Shown here in pieces: positions 1 through 8,558 of a DNA stretch of 40,229 nucleotides. A program made the position numbers and the translations under genes. Position 1 is the stretch's first letter. Each line of letters opens with the position of its first letter. Origin of the DNA: an uncultured Lachnospiraceae bacterium (GTDB taxonomy: Bacteria; Bacillota; Clostridia; Lachnospirales; Lachnospiraceae); assembly GCA_947574135.1 (NCBI GenBank), contig CANPIM010000031.1, positions 1-40,229 of the forward strand, written 5' to 3'. The notes beneath the pieces are model-generated. The model saw only the letters and a program-made list of their open reading frames with translations. It ran no database searches and was not told the origin of the DNA.

Positions 1-2
1 AA

Positions 3-869
3 AGCTATGCCTACGATGTGGACACCTGGAATACTCCCGTTCACCTGTCCTGGATTGAGCTTCTGGCCTACACCGCTGCCAGGACCGGCGGGGATTTTGG
101 AAGCGCAAAGCAGGTGGAGGCTTACCTTGCAGAAGCCGCCCAGGCCCTTCTGGATGGCAAGGATATGGATGCACTTACCAAGGATCTGAAATATTATGAC
201 TATTATCTGGAGGCCTACACCGCCGTGCTGGGGGGACTGGTGGGAGAATATGAGCTGCAAACGGAAAATGGCTGGGAGAAGCGCTATGGCCTAAAGGCCT
301 ATCTTCCCATTGCCAAGGATTTTCCCTACAGCGATTATGATGATTTCGGAGCCAGCCGAAGCTACGGATACCGGCGTCCCCATCTGGGACACGACATGAT
401 GGGGCAGGTGGGAACTCCTATTGTTGCCGTGGAATCCGGCTATGTGGAGGCTCTGGGCTGGAACCAGTACGGAGGCTGGCGCATCGGTATCCGTAGCTTT
501 GACAAGAAGCGCTATTATTACTACGCCCATCTGCGTCAGGGCTTTCCCTATGCCCTGGATCTTGCGGAGGGCAGCGTGGTAAAGGCCGGGGATGTCATCG
601 GCTACATGGGACATACAGGCTACAGCACCACAGAGGACGTAAACAATATTGACATCACCCACCTGCATTTTGGCATTCAGCTCATCTTTGACGAATCCCA
701 GAAGGAGGGAAACAACGAAATCTGGATCGATCCCTATCCCCTCATTCGCTTTCTGTACCGAAACCGCTGCCAGACCCAGAGAAATGATGCCACCAAGGAG
801 TGGAGCCGGGTCTATGATATGAAAGACCCTGCCTGTGAGGAGTTCCTGCGGGAGAAGGCAAAGCCCTGA
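3..869 (+). CDS. M23-family metallopeptidase, 3' part
   Basis: The reading frame is open to the left edge (codons for SYAYD precede the first possible GTG at 18), so the true start lies outside. M23/LytM peptidases are zinc endopeptidases that usually cut peptidoglycan cross-bridges outside the membrane. Numbered from the GTG at 18, the HxxxD zinc motif is H122-D126 (in RPHLGHD) and the HxH motif is H215/H217 (in THLHFG), with the usual glycine-rich beta core between them (GTPIVAVESGYV, GDVIGYMGHTGYS). All expected metal ligands are present, so the domain looks active. An N-terminal signal or anchor cannot be judged because it is missing. The roughly 115 residues before the domain are helical and not recognised. 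It converges on gatB with a 36-base gap and no clear terminator. Family is sure; the biological role (cell wall remodelling, sporulation) is not. Confidence 0.85.
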   Translation, partial: SYAYDVDTWNTPVHLSWIELLAYTAARTGGDFGSAKQVEAYLAEAAQALLDGKDMDALTKDLKYYDYYLEAYTAVLGGLVGEYELQTENGWEKRYGLKAYLPIAKDFPYSDYDDFGASRSYGYRRPHLGHDMMGQVGTPIVAVESGYVEALGWNQYGGWRIGIRSFDKKRYYYYAHLRQGFPYALDLAEGSVVKAGDVIGYMGHTGYSTTEDVNNIDITHLHFGIQLIFDESQKEGNNEIWIDPYPLIRFLYRNRCQTQRNDATKEWSRVYDMKDPACEEFLREKAKP

Positions 870-905
870 TCCCGCCTTCTTTCTCTCCTTCTTTTGCCTT
901 TTCTC

Positions 906-2336
906 TCAAAGAAGCTCTCTCAGAATTTGGTTTACCAGCCCCGGATCTGCCTTTCCCTTCATAGCCTTCATGGTTTGACCCACCAGAAATCCCAGGGCCT
1001 TTTCCTTTCCGCCTCGGTAGTCGGCCACAGACTGGGGATTGTCCTCTAGCACCTGCCGGACAGTCTCCCGAAGGGCTCCCGCATCCCGGACAGCCCCAAG
1101 AGCATGGTCCTTTACATACTGCTCCGGATCCGCGCCCTCCTGAAACATGTGGACAAACACCTCCTTGGCTGCCGGACCGTTGATGGCTCCTGTGTCTGCC
1201 AGCTCAACAAGCTTGGCCAGCTGTGCCGCTGTAAAGGAAATATCCTCCGGCTCCTGCTCTGCCTCCTTTAACAGGCGCATGGTCTCTCCCATAAGCCAGT
1301 TAGAGACCTTTTTGGGCTTCCCGCAGATAGCGGAGGCCTCCTCAAACAGCTCTGCCATAGACCTGGACTCTGTGAGAATCCGGGCATCGTACTCCGGAAT
1401 ATCATATTCCTTTTTATAGCGCACAAGCTTCTCGCTGCGCAGCTCCGGCTGCCGGGCCCGAATTTCCTCCAGCCACTCCTGGCTGATGGATACAGGCACC
1501 AGATCCGGCTCGGGGAAATACCGGTAATCCTTGGCATCCTCCTTGGAACGCATGGCATAGGAATATTCTTTGTTGTCGTCCCAGCGGCGGGTTTCCTGGA
1601 TCACCGGCTTCCCCGCCTCCAAGAGCTCAATTTGCCGGCTTCTCTCCCCTGCAATGGCCCGGGAGATGGCCTTAAAGGAGTTTAGGTTTTTCATCTCCGT
1701 GCGGGTGCCAAAGGCTTTTGTCCCCACCTCCCGCACAGACAGGTTTACATCCGCCCGCATGGATCCCTCCTGAAGCCTGCAGTCCGAGGCGCCCAGATAT
1801 CGGATAATCAGGCGCAGCTTATCCAGATAAGCAATAACCTCCTCTGCCGATCCCATATCCGGCTCCGACACAATCTCTATGAGGGGCACGCCGCTTCGGT
1901 TGTAATCCACCAGGGAGCAGTCCTCCCACTCATCATGAATAAGCTTTCCCGCATCCTCCTCCATATGAATCTCATGAATCCCGATAACCTTTTTTCCCGC
2001 CGGCGTCTCGATCTCCACCCCGCCGTCCCGACAGATAGGCAGATAAAGCTGGGAAATCTGGTAGTTCTGGGGATTGTCGGGGTAAAAATAGTTCTTTCTG
2101 TCAAATTTACAGTACCGGGTAATTTTGCAGCCTGTGGCCAGGCCCACGGCTATGGCGTATTCCACCACCTTTTTGTTTAACACCGGAAGAGAACCCGGCA
2201 TACCGGTACACACCGGACAGGTGTGGGTGTTGGGCGCTCCTCCGAACCTGGTGCTGCAGCCACAGAATATTTTCGTCTCCGTGGCCAGCTCCACATGGAC
2301 CTCCAGTCCGATGACGGTCTCATACTGTCTGCTCAT
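906..2336 (-). CDS. gatB: Asp-tRNA(Asn)/Glu-tRNA(Gln) amidotransferase subunit B
   Basis: GatB binds the misacylated tRNA, activates the Asp or Glu side chain with ATP and receives ammonia from GatA to make Asn-tRNA(Asn) or Gln-tRNA(Gln). The 476-residue length is normal. The N-terminal GLEVHVEL motif and the zinc-site cysteines C25, C27, C40 and C43 (FCGCS...CPVC) are intact. The C-terminal third carries the helical YqeY-like tRNA-binding tail, ending FLVGQTMKAMKGKADPGLVN. The start ATG lies inside the end of gatA (17-base overlap, 2320-2336), which suggests translational coupling. It is the last gene of aspS2-gatC-gatA-gatB and should be under the T-box far upstream. Nothing odd. Confidence 0.97.
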   Translation of the reverse strand: MSRQYETVIGLEVHVELATETKIFCGCSTRFGGAPNTHTCPVCTGMPGSLPVLNKKVVEYAIAVGLATGCKITRYCKFDRKNYFYPDNPQNYQISQLYLPICRDGGVEIETPAGKKVIGIHEIHMEEDAGKLIHDEWEDCSLVDYNRSGVPLIEIVSEPDMGSAEEVIAYLDKLRLIIRYLGASDCRLQEGSMRADVNLSVREVGTKAFGTRTEMKNLNSFKAISRAIAGERSRQIELLEAGKPVIQETRRWDDNKEYSYAMRSKEDAKDYRYFPEPDLVPVSISQEWLEEIRARQPELRSEKLVRYKKEYDIPEYDARILTESRSMAELFEEASAICGKPKKVSNWLMGETMRLLKEAEQEPEDISFTAAQLAKLVELADTGAINGPAAKEVFVHMFQEGADPEQYVKDHALGAVRDAGALRETVRQVLEDNPQSVADYRGGKEKALGFLVGQTMKAMKGKADPGLVNQILRELL

Positions 2337-3822
2337 GGCATTTCCCTCCTGTCTCTTTTAACACTTCTTTGGGTGCCGGAAAATGGCCGCCCAATGCCTG
2401 CTCCAGAGTATATCCGGCCCGGATGATTTTCTTTTCCTGGAAGCAGTTCCCCAAAAGCTGCAGGCCAATGGGAAGGCCCTTGTCATCCAACTTGCAAGGA
2501 AGGCTGAGCCCCGGGAGCCCGGCCAGGTTAGCGGCTACGGTGTAAATATCACTCAGGTACATTTTCAGCGGATCTTTTAAGGAGGCGCCAATCTTCGGGG
2601 CTGTGGAGGGCGCTGCCGGGGCTAAGATCACATCACAGTGGTCAAAGGCCCGGTCAAAGGCCTCCTTGATAAGGGCCTTGACCTTTAAGGCCTTGATATA
2701 ATAGGCCTCGTAATACCCGGAGCTCAGCACAAAGCTTCCCAGCATAATCCGCCGCTTGACCTCCGCTCCAAAGCCCTGGGAGCGAGATCTTTTGTACATG
2801 CTGTGAAGTCCCTCATATTCCCCGGCCCGATAGCCGTATTTGATGCCGTCAAACCGGGCCAGGTTGGAGCTGGCCTCCGCCGAGGAGATAATGTAATAGG
2901 CCGGAATGGCATAGGGCACCAGTCCCAGATCAAATTCCTTCAAAATGGCTCCCCGCTTTTCCAAAAGCTTTGCCGCCCCCAGAATGGCGTTTCGCACCTG
3001 GGCATCCAGGCCTTCTCCAAAATAGTCCTTAGGGATACCAATTCGCAGCCCTGCCACATCCTCCTGAAGAGCGGAGGTAAAATCATATTCCGCCCGCTGT
3101 ACGGAAGTGCTGTCCTTCCTGTCATAGGAGGCAATGGCCTCCAAAAGCGCCGCACAGTCAGACACATCCCGGGCAATGGGCCCCACCTGATCCAGAGAGG
3201 AGCCATAGGCCACCAGCCCATAGCGGGATACGGTACCGTAGGTGGGCTTTAGCCCGGTGACCCCACAATAGGAGCTGGGCTGACGAATGGAGCCCCCTGT
3301 ATCACTTCCCAGGGAAAGCGGACACTCCCGGGCCGCCACCGCCGCACAGGAGCCCCCGGAGGAGCCCCCGGGCACATGCTCCAGGTTCCAGGGATTTCTG
3401 GTAATGCCAAAGGCTGAGGTCTCCGTGGTGCTGCCCATGGCAAACTCATCCATATTGGTCTTTCCGATGACGATCCCGCCGGCCCTTTGGAGATTCGCCA
3501 CTGCCTCCGCCGTGTAGGGAGGCTTAAAATTGTACAGAATCCGGGAGGCACAGGTAGTGAGCATGCCCCTGGTGCAAAGATTATCCTTGACGGCCACCGG
3601 CACTCCGGCCAGAGGTCCCTTTAGCTCCCCGGTCTCTATGCGCTTCTGCACAGCCTTCGCCTGCTCCAGGGCTCCTTTTGGATCCACTGTCAAAAAGCTG
3701 TGAAGCCTCTCCTCCTTTTCCTCTATGGAAGCCAGCGCGGCCTCCACTGCGTCCATAGCCGTCAGCTCCCCGGCCTTAATTTTCTTTCCCAGCTCCAGGG
3801 CTGTCAAATCCATCAAACCCAT
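2320..3822 (-). CDS. gatA: Asp-tRNA(Asn)/Glu-tRNA(Gln) amidotransferase subunit A
   Basis: GatA is the amidase-signature glutaminase that releases ammonia from glutamine and channels it to GatB. I chose the ATG at 3822 (500 residues) because AGGGAG lies about 8 bases upstream; the GTG at 3831 in the same frame overlaps that site. With this start the Ser-cisSer-Lys triad falls at K79 (in VAVKDNL), S154 (in GGSSGGS) and S178 (in DTGGSIRQ), the positions I recall for characterised GatA proteins. Length is normal and no domain is missing. It follows gatC by 65 bases and overlaps gatB by 17, so the three subunits are probably made together. Confidence 0.97.
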   Translation of the reverse strand: MGLMDLTALELGKKIKAGELTAMDAVEAALASIEEKEERLHSFLTVDPKGALEQAKAVQKRIETGELKGPLAGVPVAVKDNLCTRGMLTTCASRILYNFKPPYTAEAVANLQRAGGIVIGKTNMDEFAMGSTTETSAFGITRNPWNLEHVPGGSSGGSCAAVAARECPLSLGSDTGGSIRQPSSYCGVTGLKPTYGTVSRYGLVAYGSSLDQVGPIARDVSDCAALLEAIASYDRKDSTSVQRAEYDFTSALQEDVAGLRIGIPKDYFGEGLDAQVRNAILGAAKLLEKRGAILKEFDLGLVPYAIPAYYIISSAEASSNLARFDGIKYGYRAGEYEGLHSMYKRSRSQGFGAEVKRRIMLGSFVLSSGYYEAYYIKALKVKALIKEAFDRAFDHCDVILAPAAPSTAPKIGASLKDPLKMYLSDIYTVAANLAGLPGLSLPCKLDDKGLPIGLQLLGNCFQEKKIIRAGYTLEQALGGHFPAPKEVLKETGGKCHEQTV

Positions 3823-3887
3823 GTATGTCACTCTCCCTATGATTTCTCAGCCATCCAGGCTTTCTTTGTCCTCCTGGCCTCTGTGAT

Positions 3888-4181
3888 TTATATCTCCACG
3901 GTTTTCGGCGCCAGAAAGGAGCCTTCCTTCTTAGCCGGAGCATTGCTTAAAATGGCTTCCCGGTCGTCTCCGTTTTCCACCACGTCCTCCCGAAATACGT
4001 TCTGTATGGGAAATACGTGGGACATGGGCTCCACGCCCTCTGTGTCCAGGTCATTAAGAAGCTCCATATACTCCAGCATGTGGTTCATATCCTCCTTGGC
4101 CTGCTTTGCTTCCTCCAAGGACAGCTCAAGCTTTGCCAAAATTCCCACATAGGCAATGGTCTCGTCCGTTACTCTGTCCAT
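3888..4181 (-). CDS. gatC: Asp-tRNA(Asn)/Glu-tRNA(Gln) amidotransferase subunit C
   Basis: GatC is the small belt-like subunit that wraps around and stabilises the GatA-GatB interface. The ATG at 4181 gives 97 residues, the family's usual size, and has AAAGGGAGA about 7 bases upstream; an in-frame GTG at 4205 would place the ribosome binding site inside the gene. Typical features are the N-terminal helix with YVGILAKLELSLEEAKQ, the NHMLEYMELLNDLDTEGVEP segment, and the tail FREDVV...ILSNAPAKKEGSFLAPKTVE, which inserts between the subunits. It is the first gat gene, 116 bases after aspS2. Confidence 0.96.
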   Translation of the reverse strand: MDRVTDETIAYVGILAKLELSLEEAKQAKEDMNHMLEYMELLNDLDTEGVEPMSHVFPIQNVFREDVVENGDDREAILSNAPAKKEGSFLAPKTVEI

Positions 4182-4297
4182 ATTGAATCTCCCTTTCTCT
4201 CTCACATTTTCTGCATGGCAGAATCTTCCTCTTTTCCCAATTGCGGGACAGGCTATAAGGCCTCTCTATTTCCAAGGCCTGTTTCCCTCCAAAACCT

Positions 4298-5629
4298 CTA
4301 GGGCTCCAGACGGCTCAGATCCCGGGGAAACAGGGTGGTCTCCCGCACATTGTCCTCCCCGCACAGACGCATGGTAAGACGCTCCAGACCAATGCCCAGG
4401 CCTCCGTGGGGCGGCATGCCATACTTAAAGGTGTCCAGGTATTGCTCCAGTCCCTCTCTTGTCATGCCCCTCTTCTCAAGCTTTTCCAAAAGCATCCCGT
4501 AATCGTGAATCCGCTGGCCCCCGGTGGTGATTTCCATTCCCCTGTATAGGAGATCAAAGCTTAGGGTAAAACGAGGATCCGCCGGATCGTCCATGGCATA
4601 GAAGGGACGCTTTTTGGATGGGTAATGGGTCACAAACACGAAATCAGAATCATATTCTTCCTGGAAATATTTTCCAATTAGCACTTCCTCCTCCGGCTCC
4701 AGATCAAAGGGATTTTTAATGGGCCGGCGGTATTTTTCCGAAACCAGCTTCTTTGCTGTGTCAAAGCGCACGGCCGGAATCTCCCGGATCTTTGGCAGGG
4801 AAATCTCCAGAAGCCCAAGCTCTCTTCCATAGTCTTTCGCAAGAAGCTCCATGGTATACTGTAAAAATCCTGTTTCCATTGTCATCACATCCGCAAAGCC
4901 TTCTATATAGGCCATCTCAAGGTCCAGACTGGTATATTCGTTGAGATGCCGCTTGGTGTTGTGCTTTTCCGCCCGAAACACAGGTCCCGTCTCAAATACC
5001 CGGTCAAACACTCCCACCATCATCTGCTTATACAGCTGGGGACTCTGCTCCAGCACCGCAGGCCGGTGAAAATAGTCCAGCCGAAACAGGTTGGAGCCTC
5101 CCTCTGCGCCCCGGGCTCCAATCTTGGGAGTGTGAATCTCCGTAAAGCCCTGGCTATAGAGATAATCCCGAAAGCCCCGGACAATGCCCTCCTGAAGCTT
5201 AAATTTTGCCCGCTCCCGCACATTGCGCAGGGAAACCGAGCGCATGTTAAGCTTAGCCTCCAGGGAGGTGTCAAGCTTCCACTTGGAAACCGCCAGAGGC
5301 AGTGGCGCCGCCGGCTCTGAGAGCACCCGTATGTCCGTCAGCCTAAGCTCCACTCCCTGCGGCGCCCGGGGCTCCCTTTTTACCACTCCCTCCACCTCCA
5401 GAGTGGAAGCCTCCCTAAGCCCCTTGATGGCAAAGGCGGCCTTTCCCTCCTCATATACGCACTGTAAAAGTCCCTCCCGCCGGCGCAGCACCACAAAAAC
5501 CACCTCTCCCATACTTCGAATGGCATGGACTGCTCCCCAGAGACGCAGGGTTTTTCCCTCCGATTCCTCTCTTAAAAGCTCCTCCAAATCTGCTGTTTTC
5601 CTTTCTGCTGTCCCTGTCACATATTTCAT
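4298..5629 (-). CDS. aspS: Archaeal-type aspartyl-tRNA synthetase (probably non-discriminating)
   Basis: Class II synthetase that charges tRNA with aspartate. The start at 5629 follows GAGAGGAAAACT; the frame is open further up, but that part is the T-box leader. At 443 residues it has the short archaeal/eukaryal architecture (no GAD insertion, against about 590 for ordinary bacterial AspRS): an OB-fold anticodon domain to about residue 105, motif 1 near 161-170 (GFTEIHTPKI), motif 2 near 202-228 (VFRAEKHNTKRHLNEYTSLD) and motif 3 near 412-420 (GIGLERLTM). Clostridia with this second AspRS use it to make Asp-tRNA(Asn) for GatCAB, and its position as first gene of the gat operon fits. Non-discrimination is inferred from context; I did not test the specificity residues. 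An ordinary aspS elsewhere in the genome is expected. Confidence 0.93.
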   Translation of the reverse strand: MKYVTGTAERKTADLEELLREESEGKTLRLWGAVHAIRSMGEVVFVVLRRREGLLQCVYEEGKAAFAIKGLREASTLEVEGVVKREPRAPQGVELRLTDIRVLSEPAAPLPLAVSKWKLDTSLEAKLNMRSVSLRNVRERAKFKLQEGIVRGFRDYLYSQGFTEIHTPKIGARGAEGGSNLFRLDYFHRPAVLEQSPQLYKQMMVGVFDRVFETGPVFRAEKHNTKRHLNEYTSLDLEMAYIEGFADVMTMETGFLQYTMELLAKDYGRELGLLEISLPKIREIPAVRFDTAKKLVSEKYRRPIKNPFDLEPEEEVLIGKYFQEEYDSDFVFVTHYPSKKRPFYAMDDPADPRFTLSFDLLYRGMEITTGGQRIHDYGMLLEKLEKRGMTREGLEQYLDTFKYGMPPHGGLGIGLERLTMRLCGEDNVRETTLFPRDLSRLEP

Positions 5630-5663
5630 AGTTTTCCTCTCTTTCCGGACCATATGAGAATGC

Positions 5664-6000
5664 AAAAAAACCCCGGGAATCTTCCGATTTCCGGGGCGAG
5701 ATTTACACTTGTATTCCCGCGGTACCACCCGCATTGAACCAGGTAAAGCCTATCGCCTTTGATGACTTTAGTTGTTCCACTCTTGCACATAACGCATGCC
5801 TGCGTACCCTCCTACCCCTGCCTCTTTTGACTTGCCCGCCAGGGCTTCGACAAAGGACCGGCTCAAAGGATCTGCTCCCAAGTGTTCCCAAAATGACCTC
5901 TTCCAAACAGCGCTCTCAGTCGGTGACGCCGTATTCCTGTCGGTGCCTGGTCATCCCAGCCTTGTTCCTCGCATTTCTCATAGCCTTTTGCTATATCTTG
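5664..6000 (-). promoter_or_regulatory. T-box riboswitch (Asn, possibly Asn+Glu) of aspS2-gatCAB
   Basis: The leader ends with the diagnostic T-box sequence GCGGGTGGTACCGCGGG (5716-5732), then an intrinsic terminator. That stem is CCCCGGAAATC with its partner GATTCCCGGGG (5671-5696), with one mismatch and a GGAA loop, followed by seven Ts (5664-5670). Uncharged tRNA should pair with the TGGT bulge and favour the antiterminator. Upstream, on the 3' side of what I take as stem I, is GGGAACACTTGGGAGC (5875-5890). The AAC triplet (5886-5884, Asn) followed by A has normal specifier context, and GAA (5887-5885, Glu) overlaps it by two bases. An AGUA-like AATAC lies at 5935-5931. T-box identity is certain; the specifier is read by eye. 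Confidence 0.93.
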
Positions 6001-6006
6001 TTGCAC

Positions 6007-6035
6007 ATGATAGCACACTTGTTTTTTGATTGCAA
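6007..6035 (-). promoter_or_regulatory. Promoter of the aspS2-gatCAB T-box transcript
   Basis: On the minus strand TTGCAA (6030-6035) is followed after exactly 17 bases by TATCAT (6007-6012), with an upstream TG making an extended -10. Transcription should begin near 6000, giving about 337 bases of leader to the terminator, a normal T-box length. Confidence 0.7.
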
Positions 6036-6065
6036 GCATTTTTTTCTTTTCTTTTCCAAAAACTC

Positions 6066-6074
6066 TGCTATAAT
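6066..6074 (+). promoter_or_regulatory. asnA promoter (extended -10)
   Basis: TGCTATAAT at 6066-6074 is a perfect extended -10. The base run 17 upstream (CTTTTC) is a poor -35. Transcription would begin near 6081, leaving a short leader of about 34 bases before asnA, with no room for a riboswitch. It is divergent from the T-box promoter, with the two -10 boxes about 55 bases apart. Confidence 0.6.
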
Positions 6075-6114
6075 AAATATCAATCGTTGGAAGTTTTCCA
6101 AGAAGGAGGAGTTT

Positions 6115-7125
6115 ATGGAACATTTTTTTCTGCCGGAGGGGTACCAGAGCGCCCTCTCCCTCTACGATACACAGATTGCCATTAAGACGGTAAAGGACTT
6201 TTTTCAGAAAACCCTGTCCGAGCAGCTCTATCTGCTGCGGGTATCTGCTCCTTTGTTTGTAAAACCGGAGTCCGGACTCAATGATAACCTGAACGGGGTA
6301 GAGCGCCCTGTGACCTTCGGCATCAAGGAGCAAGGGGATCGCCCTGCCGAGATCGTCCACTCTCTGGCCAAATGGAAGCGCAATGCGCTGAAGCAATACG
6401 GCTTTCACATTGGGGAGGGCCTTTATACGGACATGAACGCCATTCGCCGGGACGAGGACACGGACAATGTACACTCCATCTATGTGGACCAGTGGGACTG
6501 GGAGAAGATTATTCTCAAGGAGAGCCGAAACACGGAATTCTTAAAGGAGACCGTCCGTAGCATTTATAAGGCTCTGAAAAAGACGGAAAAGTACATGGCC
6601 ATTCACTATGACTACATAGAGGAGCTGCTGCCCAGGGAGATTTTCTTTATCACCACCCAGGAGCTTTTGGATCTGTATCCGGACTGCACTCCCAAGGAGC
6701 GGGAGGATCGGATCGCAAAGGAAAAGGGCGCCGTGTTCCTTATGGAAATCGGAGATGTGCTCTCCAACGGGGAGCGCCACGACGGCCGGGCCCCGGACTA
6801 CGACGACTGGCATTTAAACGGGGACATTCTGGTGTGGTATCCCGTTCTGGGGCACGCCCTGGAGCTGTCCTCCATGGGAATCCGGGTGGATGCCGAGGCC
6901 TTAAAGCGCCAGCTCTCCCTGGCCGGCTGTGAGGAACGGGCCAAGCTTCCCTTCCAGAAGGCCATTCTGGAGAATAAGCTGCCCTACACCATCGGCGGCG
7001 GCATCGGTCAGTCCCGGATCTGTATGTTTTTCCTGCGAAAGGCCCATATCGGCGAGGTCCAGGCCTCTCTCTGGCCGGATCAGGTGCGCCACGAGGCTGA
7101 GCTCCTGGGAATTCATCTTTTGTAA
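6115..7125 (+). CDS. asnA: Aspartate-ammonia ligase (asparagine synthetase A)
   Basis: AsnA makes asparagine from aspartate, ammonia and ATP; it is a cytoplasmic homodimer of the class II synthetase fold, related to AspRS. The 336-residue product has the family length. Recognisable blocks are the N-terminal [43 protein letters not shown], the central QWDWEK, and the C-terminal [17 protein letters not shown] and ASLWP. The ATG at 6115 follows AGAAGGAGGAG by about 4 bases; the open frame further upstream runs through the T-box region and is not coding. It sits head-to-head with aspS2-gatCAB, so free asparagine synthesis and tRNA-bound asparagine synthesis share one intergenic region. It converges on dapL with a 13-base gap. 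Confidence 0.96.
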   Translation: MEHFFLPEGYQSALSLYDTQIAIKTVKDFFQKTLSEQLYLLRVSAPLFVKPESGLNDNLNGVERPVTFGIKEQGDRPAEIVHSLAKWKRNALKQYGFHIGEGLYTDMNAIRRDEDTDNVHSIYVDQWDWEKIILKESRNTEFLKETVRSIYKALKKTEKYMAIHYDYIEELLPREIFFITTQELLDLYPDCTPKEREDRIAKEKGAVFLMEIGDVLSNGERHDGRAPDYDDWHLNGDILVWYPVLGHALELSSMGIRVDAEALKRQLSLAGCEERAKLPFQKAILENKLPYTIGGGIGQSRICMFFLRKAHIGEVQASLWPDQVRHEAELLGIHLL

Positions 7126-7138
7126 AATTTCCCCAGCC

Positions 7139-8353
7139 CTAGAGCCTTTTGATCCGCTCCAGGGCTGCCACCGTATTCTCATAGGATCCAAAGGCGGTTA
7201 GCCGGAAATACCCCTCCCCGCTGGGGCCAAAGCCGGAGCCCGGGGTTCCCACCACATGGGCCTTCTCCAGCAGATAGTCAAAGAATTCCCAGGAGGTCAT
7301 GCTTCCCGGAGTTTTCAGCCAGATATAGGGGGCGTTGACTCCGCCGGAAACCGTATAGCCGGCCTCCTTAAGCCCCTGGCAGATCACCCGGGCATTTTTC
7401 ATGTAATAGGCCACCTGCTCCTTTAGCTGAGCCTTTCCCTCCGGGGAATAAACCGCCTCCCCGGCCCGCTGAATGATATAGGGGGCGCCGTTATATTTGG
7501 TGCCGTGGCGTCTGGCCCAAAGGCTGTGAAGCGCCGTATCCCCGCACTTCAGCTCCTTGGGGATCACCGTGTAGCTCAGGCGCACCCCGGTAAAGCCGGC
7601 ATTTTTGGAGAAGCTTTTCAGCTCAATGGCGCAGGTGCGGGCTCCCCCACATTCATAGATGGTGTGGGGCACGTTTTCCTCTGAAATATAGGCCTCATAG
7701 GCAGCGTCATAGATGATCACTGCTCCTATTTTGTTTGCATAATCCACCCATTCCTGGAGCCGCTCCCTCGTAATGACGGATCCTGTGGGATTGTTTGGAA
7801 AACACAGATAAATCAAATCCGGCGTCTCTGCCGGAAATTCCGGGCTAAAGCCGTTTTCTGCCGTACAGGGCATATAGATCACATCACTCCAGGTCTCTCT
7901 TGCCGGATCGTAGACGCCGGTTCTTCCCGCCATAACATTGCTGTCCACATACACCGGATACACCGGATCACACACAGCTATCCGATTATCCGTGCTGAAA
8001 ATCTCCTGGATATTTCCCGAATCGCTCTTGGCCCCGTCGCTGATAAAAATCTCATCCGCCCCAATCTCTGCCCCTCTGTCCTGGTAATCGTTCCGGGCAA
8101 TGGCTTCCCGAAGAAAGGCATAGCCCAGATCCGGCGCATAGCCCCGGAAGGTCTCCGCCTGTCCCATCTCCTCCACAGCCCTGTGCAGGCTCTCAATAAT
8201 GGCCGGAGCCAAAGGCTGGGTCACATCTCCGATACCCAACCGGATAATCTCTGTATCCGGATGAGCCGCCTGATAAGCTGCCACCTTTTTTCCAATGGTG
8301 GAGAACAGATAGCTCCCCGGAAGCTTTAAATAATTTTCATTCACCTTAAACAT
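7139..8353 (-). CDS. dapL: LL-diaminopimelate aminotransferase
   Basis: DapL converts tetrahydrodipicolinate directly to LL-diaminopimelate with glutamate as amino donor, in a PLP-dependent fold type I reaction that bypasses the acylated lysine pathway. The 404-residue length is right. The N-terminus (NENYLKLPGSYLFSTIGKKV), FRGYAPDLGYAFLREAIA, FPNNPTGSV and the Schiff-base lysine K250 in SFSKNAGFTGVR are all present. The ATG at 8353 follows AGGAGGAAC. Together with dapF just upstream on the same strand it supplies meso-diaminopimelate for peptidoglycan and lysine. A repeat-rich gap of 205 bases separates the two genes. Confidence 0.97.
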   Translation of the reverse strand: MFKVNENYLKLPGSYLFSTIGKKVAAYQAAHPDTEIIRLGIGDVTQPLAPAIIESLHRAVEEMGQAETFRGYAPDLGYAFLREAIARNDYQDRGAEIGADEIFISDGAKSDSGNIQEIFSTDNRIAVCDPVYPVYVDSNVMAGRTGVYDPARETWSDVIYMPCTAENGFSPEFPAETPDLIYLCFPNNPTGSVITRERLQEWVDYANKIGAVIIYDAAYEAYISEENVPHTIYECGGARTCAIELKSFSKNAGFTGVRLSYTVIPKELKCGDTALHSLWARRHGTKYNGAPYIIQRAGEAVYSPEGKAQLKEQVAYYMKNARVICQGLKEAGYTVSGGVNAPYIWLKTPGSMTSWEFFDYLLEKAHVVGTPGSGFGPSGEGYFRLTAFGSYENTVAALERIKRL

Positions 8354-8396
8354 AAGTTCCTCCTATTTGATGTCGCTGCGCGACGGCACTGAAGAG

Positions 8397-8485
8397 GAAA
8401 GTCCCTTTGGCGCACACTCTATGAGAGAAATTTTCATGGGATAATACACCCATGAAAATTTCTCTCGTGCGCCTTTGTGACTTTC
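8397..8485. repeat. Long imperfect inverted repeat between dapF and dapL
   Basis: A perfect 18-base inverted repeat (8423-8440 against 8449-8466) closes an 8-base loop. The pairing extends outward imperfectly to GAAAGTC (8397-8403) and GACTTTC (8479-8485), with GGCGCAC/GTGCGCC in between. The whole forms an 89-base hairpin with no long T run on either side, so it is not a standard terminator. It may be a small repeat element, an RNA processing site or a structure that sets relative dapF and dapL expression. Confidence 0.8.
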
Positions 8486-8539
8486 CTGGGCCTTTGTGAC
8501 TTTCCTGGGCCTTTGTGACTTTCCTGGGCCTTTGCAGCC
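8472..8539. repeat. Tandem 19-base repeat, three full copies plus a partial
   Basis: The unit CCTTTGTGACTTTCCTGGG occurs exactly at 8472-8490, 8491-8509 and 8510-8528, and a fourth copy starts at 8529 and decays after CCTTTG. The first copy overlaps the right arm of the inverted repeat, so the array probably grew from that arm by slippage. There are no spacers, so it is not a CRISPR array. The frame through it on the minus strand (8363-8566) only translates the repeat. Confidence 0.9.
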
Positions 8540-8558
8540 TTTGATATTTGTTCCATAT

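Noticed and set aside
5734..6114. N-terminal extension of asnA
   Set aside because: The open frame upstream runs antisense through the T-box; the ATG at 6115 has a strong ribosome binding site and gives the family length.
8472..8539. CRISPR-like repeats
   Set aside because: The units are directly adjacent without spacers, and no cas genes are present.
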